Source: Nissolia schottii (Eukaryota > Streptophyta > Magnoliopsida > Fabales > Fabaceae). Taken from it: a stretch of DNA of 64,000 nt. The position numbers were made by a program, and so were the translations under genes. The notes beneath the pieces were generated by a model that worked only from the letters and a program-made list of their open reading frames with translations, made no database searches and was not told the origin of the DNA. This document shows positions 24,668 to 36,000 of this stretch, piece after piece. The DNA lies in the NCBI GenBank assembly GCA_003254905.1, contig QANU01112422.1, positions 62,001-126,000 of the forward strand, read 5' to 3'. Position 1 is the stretch's first letter; each line of letters begins with the position of its first letter.

Positions 24668-24918
24668 ATACTAAAGGAAATAATAAATAATTAAACATAG
24701 TACCAACCATTGGTCCATATCATATATTCACAATCAGATACACAAATACTAACATAGTTGTCACGTACATATATTTAACACAAAAGTAGTACNATACTAA
24801 AGGAGATAATAAATAATTAAACATAGTACCAACCATTGGTCCATATCATATATTCACAATCAGATACACAAATACTAACATAGTTGTCACGTACATATAT
24901 TTAACACAAAAGTAGTAC
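24668..24918 (+). repeat. 125 bp tandem duplication joined by an unresolved base
   Basis: Positions 24668-24792 and 24794-24918 are almost identical, differing by about one base, and meet at a single N (24793). Such a junction is typical of an assembly overlap that was not collapsed. Confidence 0.9.
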
Positions 24919-27050
24919 TATCACATAGAGTCTACTAATTATAAGTCTACTCTTCGGCTCCTTCTTCGGGGTATTGCTCCTCCTTGTGCTGTTCACCTTC
25001 TTGCTCTACCTCAAATCCTGGAGTCATGAATGAGGGGTGTGAGAACATAGCGCTCTCAGTGGGAAACCATGGGATATGGAGAACTCCTTATTCTTATTTA
25101 TGATCCAGACCGCTCAGGGATCTCTAAGTGTCACAGCTATACTAAATCCTTACTAGTTATTAATGTTCATACTAAGCCTGAGCAGCTTTATCTATATTAT
25201 TAGGTGACTAGGGGACCTATACTTTCATTAGCTACATCGTCTGTTCTCTAGTCTAACTCCTAAGTCATATAATATCACATAGTTCACATAGCTACACTAC
25301 TACAAGAATTTCATTTTTCTGAAAACTGGTATAAGCTTCAGCTGGCATCCACTTAAACGTATGCTCTATAAGGCTGGCCTTATAAGAATATTTGCCCTCG
25401 TCCCTTATAGCGGTGGCCACACGGCTATAACCACGCTTACAACTCGCACCGTGGCGACCAGGTAGCGCTGAACCTGAATGGTCTGGACCATGAGTAAATC
25501 ACCAACCACGACCGAGGTTACCACCCTGGGATGGCGTTGGGGTCGGACCTGGGACTCGACCGGGACTAAGACCCTCCCCAAAAACTAAGCCTAAGCCCTT
25601 TTAAAGGGGGTTTTCTCTCATCATCATGTGCACAGTTCGATCTTTGATGCAACAGTTCATATAAGCACAATTCAATACCTCATATCATCATCTTTATCGT
25701 ACATCACATCATATAACATATAACTTCACATAATATATACCATCATTTGTATCATATCACAAACTTCATATAGCTCATAACAGTAGTCGTATAACATCCC
25801 TAACTTCACATAACTCATAACATCAATCATACAATATCACTAACTTCACATGACTCATAACATCAATCATATACTATCACTAACTTCATATATAAGGAAC
25901 CAAATCTCATGTTTTAAACATAACAAACATAAACCTAGCAACTAGCAAAACAGACGTCTGGTTTCTGTCAGAAATTAGCGATCATAAACCGAAAAGGTCC
26001 AAGACCTTACCCCAAGGTTTTTGGTAGTCCTAAGATCATTTCCCATGTCTAAAATTTCAGATTCTGACCTCAGTACTACGAAATTCCAATTTTACCCCTA
26101 TTCCTAAATTTACCATTTCGCCCCCGTAAACGCCCTGTTTTCTTTGGAATTTTTGTTTTCAAAAACCCGATGGACTCAATACTTGCCCTTAGGGTTTTTG
26201 ATATTTATAAACCCATATTTTATGAAAAAAAACCCAGTTTTTCAGTCCAAACACATGAAATTCCCGTTTTGCCCTTTTTCGTAAAAACCCTGTTTTCTGC
26301 CTGTTTGCTGAGAAATTCATCGGGGACTCCAAAAATCATGAAACTTGACATCTCCACTCAATTTTTCGTGTATAACCCAAAAATAACATTAGTTTTTCAT
26401 GATAAAAATCTCAGCATACAGTTCCCTTCAAAATCATGTCATATGCCTATTTCTGTCTTAGACGTTCCTAAATTCTGACAGAATGACAGACGTCACCAAC
26501 AGATCCAGACAATCATCAACAACATATATGTACACCAAAGTCACATAAAAGGAATCCTAACCGCATATATATCTAATCATGAAAGCACATAGACAGTGGA
26601 TAAGTCGGTTTACCCACGTTTTATGGTTTCGGTGTTTCCTTCGGACTTCTAGCTTGCTATGATGCTTCCTAATTTTTCTTTGGCTGAGTTTATCCAAGCT
26701 TTCTCTATGGATTTTGAGGTCTTTTGTAGGTTAAGGTTTGGGAATTTCTGAAGAATCTGGACTAGGTTGGATATAGGAAGTGTCTGGGTTTTGGTTTGAC
26801 AGAATAACAGGCGATTGCGTGATCGAACAGAACTTTGGCAAGATTTCCTAATTTTTTCACCAAATTTTCAGATTTAGGGGGTATTTATAGGCCATGGGCT
26901 GAATTTCAATTTCCCATTTTGTCCTTGGACCAATTTACCAAAATACTCTTGCTTATGTCATGCATGACATAATTAGATGGTGATTCACCACCATGAGTCA
27001 TCTTTGACTCTTTGACTAGACCACTTGGCCCTCCTCCTAACTGTGCATCG

Positions 27051-29941
27051 TGTAACATCCCACTCTTATCTTAGTAAATTTTTTTCCTAAATGACTAATC
27101 GCTGAGCCTTTTGTGTGAATTAACCTGTAGGGGTTAGTAGAAATTATTCTGTTTGGTTTTGATAAATTCTATTGACACTCAAATTATTCCTCTCGACCCC
27201 TAGAAATTGATGAAAAACCTAAAGTGTTGATAAAACAAAAATCGGTTCGATTTTTGACGATTTCGCAGACACTAGAACAACCCCGTTTAGTCTCGTTTAG
27301 CCAGTAGAACGGAGCATAGAGTCCCAAGTCTCTGGAAATCCAACCCGTACCCGGAAAAAGTTTCAATACATTATATTAGCCCCAAAACCTCATTAGGGAG
27401 AATAGGCGAGAAGAGGCGATTGCAGAAACGCAAGCGGAACGGTTGTCTGCAGTCACGGGAGCTTAACGATCTATCCAAGGTATTTGTGAAGAATACTCCT
27501 CTGGAGAAAAATTCACAAATGCCTTGAGTGGACCTTATTTCCACGTTGAGGGAAATTAGGGGATCGCAGCGGTATGCTCGGAATATTTTTCGGACGACCG
27601 TGCGCGATTCAACGGGACGCGAACGACCAAACGCGAGCGAAACGGGATCGGGTGGGACCCAAATCTGATTCCCCCACGTGATGCATCAGATTTTTTGAAG
27701 AAAAATAATAAAATAAGGGTTACTATTCATTGATGTGACCCAATGTGACCTTATAATTATCCAAACTAATTAAATAACTAGTTAATTAAATTAGAAATGA
27801 CATTTTGGTAATTTGGGCCAAGGGTAAAATGGGAAATTGGCATTCAGCCTCAAGGCTATAAATACCCCCCCAAAATCGAAAATATGAAGGAAAATTGGAA
27901 ACCTTGCCAGAACTCTGTCCGTTTACCTGATCGACTGTTGTTCTGTCAAACCAAAGGCCCAGACACTTCCTACCTTAAATCCAGTTCAAATTCCTCAAGA
28001 ATACCCTAACCCTAACCCACAAAGAACCCTCAAAATACCTAGGGAAAGCTTGAAGAAATTCAGCCAAGAGGAGCTAGGAGGCGTCAAAGCAAGCTTGGAG
28101 TTAGCAGGAAACGTTGGAACTTGGAAAACGTGGGTAAATCTAACATAACCACTGTCTATGTGGTCTAAGATGCTTGATGATATTCATGATGTGTTTTGTG
28201 TTAGGATATGCTAGGTTCTCTTGTTTAATGCCTCTTTGATGAACTATGATGATCTTATGTGAATATGTGTATATACATGCTCTATGTGCTTCATGAATAT
28301 ATTGTTAGGAAAATATGATATTTATGGTGGAAATGATTCTTAGCAAATGAAAGTAGGACTACTCTTGTTAGAGTTTGATGATGAATTATGGAAGAAATGC
28401 TGTAAAGATTGATTGTAAGAAACATTGTAGAACATGGAGAATTGCAGGAATTAGGAGCTGAATTTCGCCAGGGTTCCCGCTGAGCTGCCTGTGAGGCGCT
28501 GGGCGGCCCGTGAGGACGCTGAGCGGAGCGCTGAGCGGCCTGACTGAAGTTAGACTCCCCATTTCGAAACTTGTCATTTTCTGAACCTGAAACTCTTCTT
28601 AAACACAACTTTTCATACTGCTTGCAATTATCCATGGATCTACTAATTTCACTAAGTATGCTAATTGTCATGAACTGAGGATTTATTTTAAGACATATGG
28701 ACCGTTGACTGGAATGGACTGAATTCATGTATCCCTTACGTGATTATGTGCCATGGAATGGAATAAGGAAAGGAAAGGAAAAGGAATAGGGCATGACGTC
28801 ACTAAGTCCCTAAAAAGGAAAGGAATGATAATGGTGTTAAAGGATTCTTTTCCTAGCTGTGCCACTAGCCTGCAGGAAAGGCAAGTTGAACCCTGGGATT
28901 ATCTTGTCCCTAGCATAAGGACAGGGTAGGATCCCCTCGCCATCCCTAGCATAAGGATGGACTCTCCTATCGTGAGCTACTCAGGTTAAGCGCTGTCGGG
29001 CCCTCACGGTACTGAGACAGAAAGGAAGCTTGTGGCGGTCGGCCACTGTTATGTGGGGGGTTGAGCTTGAGTAGGTGCTCTAAGTGATATTCAACTGTAC
29101 ATAAGTGGATGTGCGAAGAAGCTTATAATTAAAATAGACACGGTTATAAATGGTCGCGCACTGAAACTTATTATGTGAATTATGTGATTATATGCACTTA
29201 TATGTGACTTAGGAAGTAAGGTAAAGAATAGATGACTTAGGAAGTAAGGTAAAGAACAGATGACTTAGTTAATGAATAGTAGGTTTCCCCGTCACATAGT
29301 TAATTTAGATAAAGCTGCTCAAGCTTAGCATGGATCTTAATAATCAGTAGGGCTATAGTGTAACTGTAACACCTAGAAATCCCTGAGCGGCCTGGAGCCT
29401 ATATGAGGAAAAAGGAATCCCGTAATCCCTAAGGTTTTCCACTGAGAGCGCTAAGTTCTTACCCCGCTCATCCATGACTTCAGGTTTTGACGAAGAACAA
29501 GGGGCGGAGCTGTATGGGGAGGAGGCATCCCAAGACAGGACAGCAGAGGATTAGACTAATAGCAAGTAGATTGTGTATATATATACACACACACACACAC
29601 ACATTGTTATATGACCTTTGTACTTACTACTTAAGATATAACCTACAAACTTGTTATGAATGTATGATGGACCAACGTTTGTAATTTTGACATGCGTTAA
29701 ATACTTCCATATTCTATTAGTTAAGCATGCTATGTTTCCGCTCGTGATGTATACTTTAACGCGACAAGGCTCCTAATTTACTCCATGTAACGCACAAAGA
29801 AAGTTTTAATTTGGTCCATATTTTGGGTAGCAATATTTTCAATGTAAAAAACGGGACTAAGTAATATCTCTACCAGAGCAGACAACAACTTAGCCAGCAA
29901 GCTTGCGACTTAAGCGTAGGCTAGCTAGCTAGGGTCTTACA
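27051..29941 (+). mobile_element. Long LTR-like element (copy C), plus strand, nested in copy B
   Basis: The block starts TGTAACATCC and ends GGGTCTTACA, 2,891 bp in all, flanked by CATCG on the left and CATGG on the right: a 5 bp site duplication with one difference. It carries a TATA-like GCTATAAATACC at about 27854, a GCTGAGCGG-rich patch near 28480-28540, a conserved block 29270-29470 shared with its sisters, and (TA)n/(CA)n near 29577-29604. No reverse transcriptase or integrase is present, consistent with a solo LTR. It inserted after copy B. Confidence 0.75.
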
Positions 29942-30312
29942 CATGGCCATGTGTCTTGGCCACTTTTTATGGCCAAGAATTAACAAGCTCCGACAGATCA
30001 ATTTTGATCAGGTTTTATTATTTCCAATCTCGGTACTTTGCGTACGGCTATTCTAAAATCATTTTGATCACATCCTTGTGATCCCCTAATTTTCCTAAGA
30101 AAGATTTTTTGTCCATTTGAGGTGTTCATGAATTCTCCTCTGTAGCCGTACCTTTTACTGATACTTTGAACACGCGGTTACACTTAGACGACAAAAAGGA
30201 TTTATTCTAGTGTCTGTAGAATTTTTCCTACAGACAATTTTCAATTCCAAGAGTTCATAATTCCAATGGTTCAACGAAACATGGAAATCTCTAAGTATTC
30301 ATCTAGCAGAAT

Positions 30313-30443
30313 TTGCTAAGGAAAGAGCGAGATGTTACACCATGGGCCACGATCGCAGTGGTGATCCTCAATGCCATTGTCTTCGTAGCAACGACGATAC
30401 TCAACTTCATGAGCTTCCAACCTATAGAGGAAAACCCGTACGA
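30313..30443 (+). pseudogene. Exon-like gene fragment, possibly rhomboid-like
   Basis: An open segment encodes PWATIAVVILNAIVFVATTI and then FQPIEENPYD, ending exactly at a strong splice donor, GAC|GTAAGT. It looks like a host exon with one membrane segment. The FSFQP-ENP-like part recalls the N-terminal region of plant rhomboid proteases, but that resemblance is weak and from memory. It is trapped between the end of copy B (30339) and the reverse transcriptase array. No continuing exons are seen. The reading frame overlaps the LTR end, so the true exon probably begins after 30339. Confidence 0.35.
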
Positions 30444-31799
30444 CGTAAGTTCCTCTCATTTTCATCTCTTTAATTTCATTTATACAAGATTTCTTATCAA
30501 AATTTGGAATGTCATAGTTGTCTTTAATCTGTCAAAAGCTTCTTTAGTTTACCTCCACATTTTCATCTCTTTAATTTCATTTCTACAACAAATTCTTGAT
30601 CAAACTTTGGAATGTGATAGTTGTAACATCCCGATTTTTCTTAGAGAAATAACTGTAAACATAATTATTAAATTAATTTCCTAATCATGAATTGAGAATT
30701 AAGATAAGAAATTATTACGTAGAATACCCCTAGGAAATAAGACATGTCACAATAGGAAGTTCGGCCGACAACCGAACGGCCGCTATACGCCGATAGAATT
30801 TTCAGACGCGAAAAAGGTGTCCGTGAAAATAATCTCCCGGAGAAAAATTCACAAACACCTTGAAATATTAATACCCGTAGGTAGAGGGGAATTAGAGGAT
30901 CGCGACGGTATAAACATAATATTTTTCGGACAACCATGCGCGACGCACCGAGACTGCGAGCGATAAAACACGAGCGAACTGGAACCAGGATAAAATGAAA
31001 TTTCAGCAACTGTGAGTGAGGGCTGCACAGTTAGGAAAGGAGATTTTTGCCCAAAAATTAATCCCCAAAATCATGCTTCCAAATTTCCATCACCATTACT
31101 TGTCTTACACACTAAACCAAATCCCATCACTAGCCATACCTAAGCCCATGCCTTCTACTATTCATCACATTGTACTAAATCCTAAAATTCAATTAATTTC
31201 CCTCACCACTCAGCCACCAAAACCGAGAGCTCTCCCCAAAACCCCAAGAGACATTTTCATTTCTCACATTCTCCATAACAACACACGAAGCCACACCTCC
31301 AAGAACACCACCAAACCTTCAAGAGATCAAGCACTTTTCCATCTCCTTCCATCTCCCACAAACCGAAACCACAGCCCTTAAGTCTCTTCATCTTAGTTCC
31401 ACTTTCTTCCACCAAGAATCAAGAGGGACAACTTCATCATCTTCCACCTAGCTCAAGATATTCATCTTGGAGAAAGGAGGAGTTCAAGCTTTGGAAAACA
31501 ACAAGGCTTGTAGGACTTCACTCAAAACTCTCCTCACCACTACCAGGTTTTCTACAAGTGGGTAACTATGCATAAATCACCTTCCTTGGTGATCTATTTA
31601 TGGTTGTTTTGAGTATGTGATATAATGCATGTGTTGTCAAAGATTTATTGAGAATAAATGTTCTGTTACCTGTGGCTTTCATTTCATTTGTCTAATGATT
31701 TATGAATGTTCTTGTTGATGCTGTGTGCCGCTGGGTTATGTGGGGCTTTGAGATGAATGTGAGAAAATGTGAAGAAATGAGAGAAAATAAGCAACAGAG

Positions 31800-32500
31800 A
31801 GTGAGCGCCAAACGGGGTCTGCGGAGGATCCCTAGAGTGACTGAGGGGAGTCCGAAGAAAGATGCTGAGCGGCTGGGTTGGTACTAAGTTGTTCCGTGGA
31901 GAGTAACCGAGGGAGTCTAGAGTTGATGAGCGGCATCAGGAATGGTGCTGAGCGGGGTCCGCGAAGGATCCTTGGAGAGTTGAGAGGGTTACGTGAAAAC
32001 TGCTGAGCGGGCACCGGGAGTGGTGTTGAGTGGGTTCCGCGGAGGATCCCTAAAGTGTTGAGGAGGTTGCATGGAGTTGCTGAGTGGGCACCAGAAATGG
32101 TGTTGAGTGGGTTCCGCGGAGGATCCCTAAAGTGTTGAGGAGGTTGCATGGAGTGTTGGGTAGGTTCCGCAGAGGATCCCTGGAGAGCTGAGAGGGTTAT
32201 GTGAAGAGTGTTGAGTGGGCACCAGGAATGGTGTTGAGTGGGTTCCGCAGAGGTTTCCCGGAGTGATGAGTGGCTCCCTGGAGAGTAGACCGAGTGAGCA
32301 CCAGTAGTGGTGACCGCGTGGGTTCGGCGGAGACACCCTAGAGCGGCTGAGCGGGTTCCTGAAGTTTCTAACTGGGCGCCAGCAGCGGTGCCAAGTGGGT
32401 TCCGCGGAGATCCCCTGGAATGGTTGAGTGATCCCATGGAGAGTTGCTTAGTGGGTTCTGCGGAGGTTCCCTGAAGTTGCTGGATGGTTTCCGCAGAGGG
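31800..32500 (+). repeat. Minisatellite of about 78 bp units in copy D
   Basis: Units contain GGGTTCCGCGGAGGATCCCT and GTTGAGTGGGCACCAG-like words. Adjacent copies of GTGTTGAGTGGG at 32022 and 32100 are 78 bases apart. The motif GCTGAGCGG recurs within the units. Confidence 0.85.
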
Positions 32501-32864
32501 GTTCCGAGGTCCACATATATTCCAACAAGCACCTAGCCGTAGAAGTGTATGTGATATGTTTATCTGTATTACTGTAAGCCACTTAAGGGTGCCAAGAACA
32601 AGAACATGAGTATTTGAGTCTTGCATGCATCATGAGGATAGATCACTAGAGGCTATGCTATGACCAAGGCTAATGAATACAAATGATAATGAACGTAAGA
32701 ACCAGAGTAGTACAGAAAGATAAAAGTGCATATGGTGATAATGATGATGGTTACGAATGAACGAGGCCCTCATGCCTACATGGCTTAGCCCAAAGGAAGG
32801 CGGCCAAGGCAAGCATATGATACCGGTTAATTAAAATTTTAAGTCCATGCATAGTGCACAAGAG

Positions 32865-33060
32865 CAGGCTCGAAGGGAACGCAGGCATTGTGTACGTCAC
32901 CATGCTCGAAGGGAACGCATGGGGCTCGATCACGTCACCAGGCTCGAAGGGAACGCGTGGGACACGATCACCTTGCATACATACCTATGTGGTTAAAGCG
33001 TCGTTATGTCTCGACCATGTCACCATGCTTGAAGGGAACGCATGGGGCAAGGTCACCGGG
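32865..33060 (+). repeat. Minisatellite of about 38 bp units in copy D
   Basis: Four units carry GCTCGAAGGGAACGCATGGG and CGATCACGTCACCA with small differences. Confidence 0.85.
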
Positions 33061-36000
33061 CATACATATATGTGTAGTAGTGTCAGAACGGTCTAGGATA
33101 GAAAGCACGAGAACTTAGTAAGAAAGATTAGTTCCCTGTCACCTAGTAACTAGATAAAGCCGCCCAGGAACTTAGGTAAGAAATAACTGGTAGGATGTCT
33201 AGATGCATGAACACTTAAAGATCTCCTGGACGGCCGGAGCATAATTGAGTAACCAGATCCCCCCTATGCCATAGTCAACCACTGAGAACCACCGTTCTCA
33301 CCCCCACTCACTTATGGCTTCAGGCGAGATAGATGACGTCCCCGCCGAAGAAGAGGCGGATCCTGCGCAGNGAGGTCAACCCAGTTTCTGTGAGATTGCG
33401 ACCACCCAAGGCTTACCGGCAGACGGAACGAATGAGGACGGCCAGAGACTATCGCCGTCAGTTCGCACTTCGCACTCCCAGCCACGAGGCAGGCCCATCC
33501 TACGGCCCCCGAGACCCGCCAGATGTACCAGTGCCTTCCTCACCCGAGGAGGAGTATCCTTTGGTAGCCATGGAGGAGGATGACGAGGAGGACGAGCCAG
33601 AGCCGGAGTACGAGCCAGAGTACGAGCCGGAGGGGTCAGAGCCAGAGGAGGAGGATCTAGAGGAGGACCCCGAGGAGGATCCGGAGGAGGAGCTCAGCGA
33701 GGACGAGCTAGAGGCCTGACTAGCACTATATCCAGACCCTGTCATCAGACGACAATTTTTGCCAGTAGCACTAGCTTGATGTATATTTTGATATATGTTA
33801 TTTTGTAGTACGGGCTTAGGATATGTACAGCCCTTTTTAATGTATTAGTACAGTATTTATGATATGTATCTATGACTATTTGACATGTATGAAATTAATT
33901 GCTTGACCCGCTTGGTACTGTTTACTTTACTGTTTATGTATGTACTTGTATGACAGACGATGCCCGCATTTATCTATGATACGATTATACGGGACTCATA
34001 ATGGCCCACACGCATGGCTCTAGATTGATGCACGATAATAGCTTATGTTTAAAAAGAACAAAAATGGGTCCCTATTTTCAGTTAACTTAATTATTTTTCG
34101 AAGTAAAGTAGGGACTATCAGTACTCCCAAACAGCAGATAACAGCCTAGCGGACGCAGATTATGACTTAAGCATAAGCTGCTAACCTAGGGTGTTACAAT
34201 AGTTGTCTTTAATCTGTCAAAAGCTTCTTGAGCTCCCATTCCCCAACTAAAACTCTCTTTGATAGTTGTGTGAGGGGCCGAGCGATCTTGCCATATCCCT
34301 TAATGTACCTTTGATAATAGCCTATGAGACCCAAGAATCTCCCAAGACTCTTCAAGTCTTTAAGAATGGGCCATCAATGCATTGCCTCTATCTTTTTGCG
34401 GTCAGCAGGCCCCTCACTAGCTAAAATAATGTGGCCCAAGTACTCTAGTTGGCTTTGCTTTCACTTCTTATTGATGTAGAGGTTATTTTCTCTTAATCAT
34501 TCTAGCACTTGTCTTAAATGAACTTGATGCTTTGCCACGGTCTTACTGAAAATCTGTCACAAGCTTCTTGAGCGTTCCTCCACATTTTCATCTCTTAAAT
34601 TTCATTTCTACACGGAATTCTTCATCAAAATTTGGAATGTCACAGTTGTCTTTAATCTGTCAAAAGCTTCTTTAGCTTACCTCCACATTTTCATCTCTTT
34701 AATTTCATTTCTACCACAAATTCTTGATCTAACTTTGGAATGTGATAGTTGTCTTTAATCTGTCAAAAGCTTCTTGAGCTCCGTTTCCCTAACTAAAACT
34801 CTCTTCGATAGTTGTGTGAGGGGCCGAGCGATCTTGCCATATCCCTTAATGCACCTTTGATAATAGCCTATGAGACCCAAGAATCCCCCAAGACTCTTCA
34901 AGTCTTTAAGAATGGGCCATGAAAGCATTGCCTCTATCTTTTTGGGGTCAGCAGAACTAAAATAATGCGTCCCAAGTACTCTTGTTGGCTTTGCTCAAAG
35001 GTTCACTTCTTATTGATGTAGAGGTTGTTCTCTCTTAATCATTCTTGCACTTGTCTTAAATGAACTCGATGCTCTGCGACGGTCTTACTGAAATCTGTCA
35101 CAAGCTTCTTAAGCTTTCTTCCACATTTTCATCTCTTAAATTTCATTTTTACACTGAATTCTTCATCAAAATTTGAAATGTCATAGTTGTCTTTAATTTG
35201 TCAAAAGCTTCTTTAGCTTACCTCCACATTTTCATCTCTTTAATTTCATTTCTACAACAAATTCTTGATCAAACTTTGGAATGTGATTGTTGTCTTTAAT
35301 CTGTCAAAAGCTTCTTGAGCTCCATTTCCCCAACTAAAACTCTCTTCGATAGTTGTGTGAGGGGCCGAGCGATCTTGCCATATCCCTTAATGCAGCTTTG
35401 ATAATAGCCTATGAGACCCAAGAATCCCCTAAGACTATTCAAGTCTTTAAGAATTGGCCATGAAAGCATTGCCTCTATCTTTTTGGGGTCAGCAGACCCC
35501 TCACTAGCTAAAATAATGTGACCCTAGTACTCTTATTGGCTTTGCCCAAAGGTTCACTTCTGATTAATGTAGAGGTTGTTCTCTCTTAATCATTCTAGCA
35601 CTTGTCTTAAATGAACTTGATGCTCTGCCACGGTCTTACTGAAAATCTGTCACAAGCTTCTTGAGCTTTCCTCCGCATTTTCATCTCTTAAATTTCATTT
35701 CTACACGGAACTCTTCGTCAAAATTTGGAATGTCACAGTTGTCTTTAATCTGTCAAAAGCTTTTTTAGCTTACCTCCACATTTTCATCTCTTTAATTTCA
35801 TTTCTACCACAAATATTTGACCTAACTTTGGAATGTGATAATTGTCTTCAATTATTCAAAAGCTTTTTGAGCTCCCATTCCCCAACTAAAACTCTCTTCG
35901 ATACTTGTGTGAGGGGCCGAGCGATCTTGTCATATCCCTTCATGCAGCTTTGATAATAGCCTATGAGACCCAAGAATCCCCTAAGACTATTCAAGTCTTT

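Larger units (their letters stand above)
24442..30339 (-). mobile_element. Long LTR-like element (copy B), minus strand, split by a nested copy
   Basis: The minus-strand ends are TGTAACATC at 30339 and GGGTGTTACA at 24442, matching the other long blocks in the window. The body is in two parts, 24442-27050 and 29942-30339, with a second family member (27051-29941) inserted between them in the opposite orientation. Without the insert the block is about 3.0 kb. It shares with sister copies a TATA-bearing stretch (TATTTATAGGCC near 26885 on the plus strand) and the conserved block 24960-25260. No protein domain is seen, so it is most simply a solo LTR of a Ty3/gypsy element. A Tekay/Del-like assignment is suspected from the ends and size only. 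Confidence 0.7.
30622..34198 (+). mobile_element. Long LTR-like element (copy D), plus strand, perfect site duplication
   Basis: A 3,577 bp block starts TGTAACATCC and ends GGGTGTTACA. ATAGT flanks it directly on both sides (30617-30621 and 34199-34203). It contains no polymerase or integrase, so it reads as a solo LTR of the long-LTR family. Internal features are a 78 bp GCTGAGCGG-related array at 31800-32500, a 38 bp array at 32865-33060, the shared conserved block 33120-33310, and an acidic Glu/Asp/Pro-rich open stretch at 33314-33720 crossed by an unresolved base. It inserted into the reverse transcriptase tandem array. Confidence 0.85.

Noticed and set aside
26170-26478. 102-codon open frame
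   Set aside because: It lies within LTR-like copy B, opposite to the element's direction, and has no sister conservation that I can see.
31800-32626. 264-codon minus-strand open frame in copy D
   Set aside because: It is an open frame through a 78 bp tandem array inside an LTR-like block; its repetitive Ser/Pro/Thr translation reflects the repeat.
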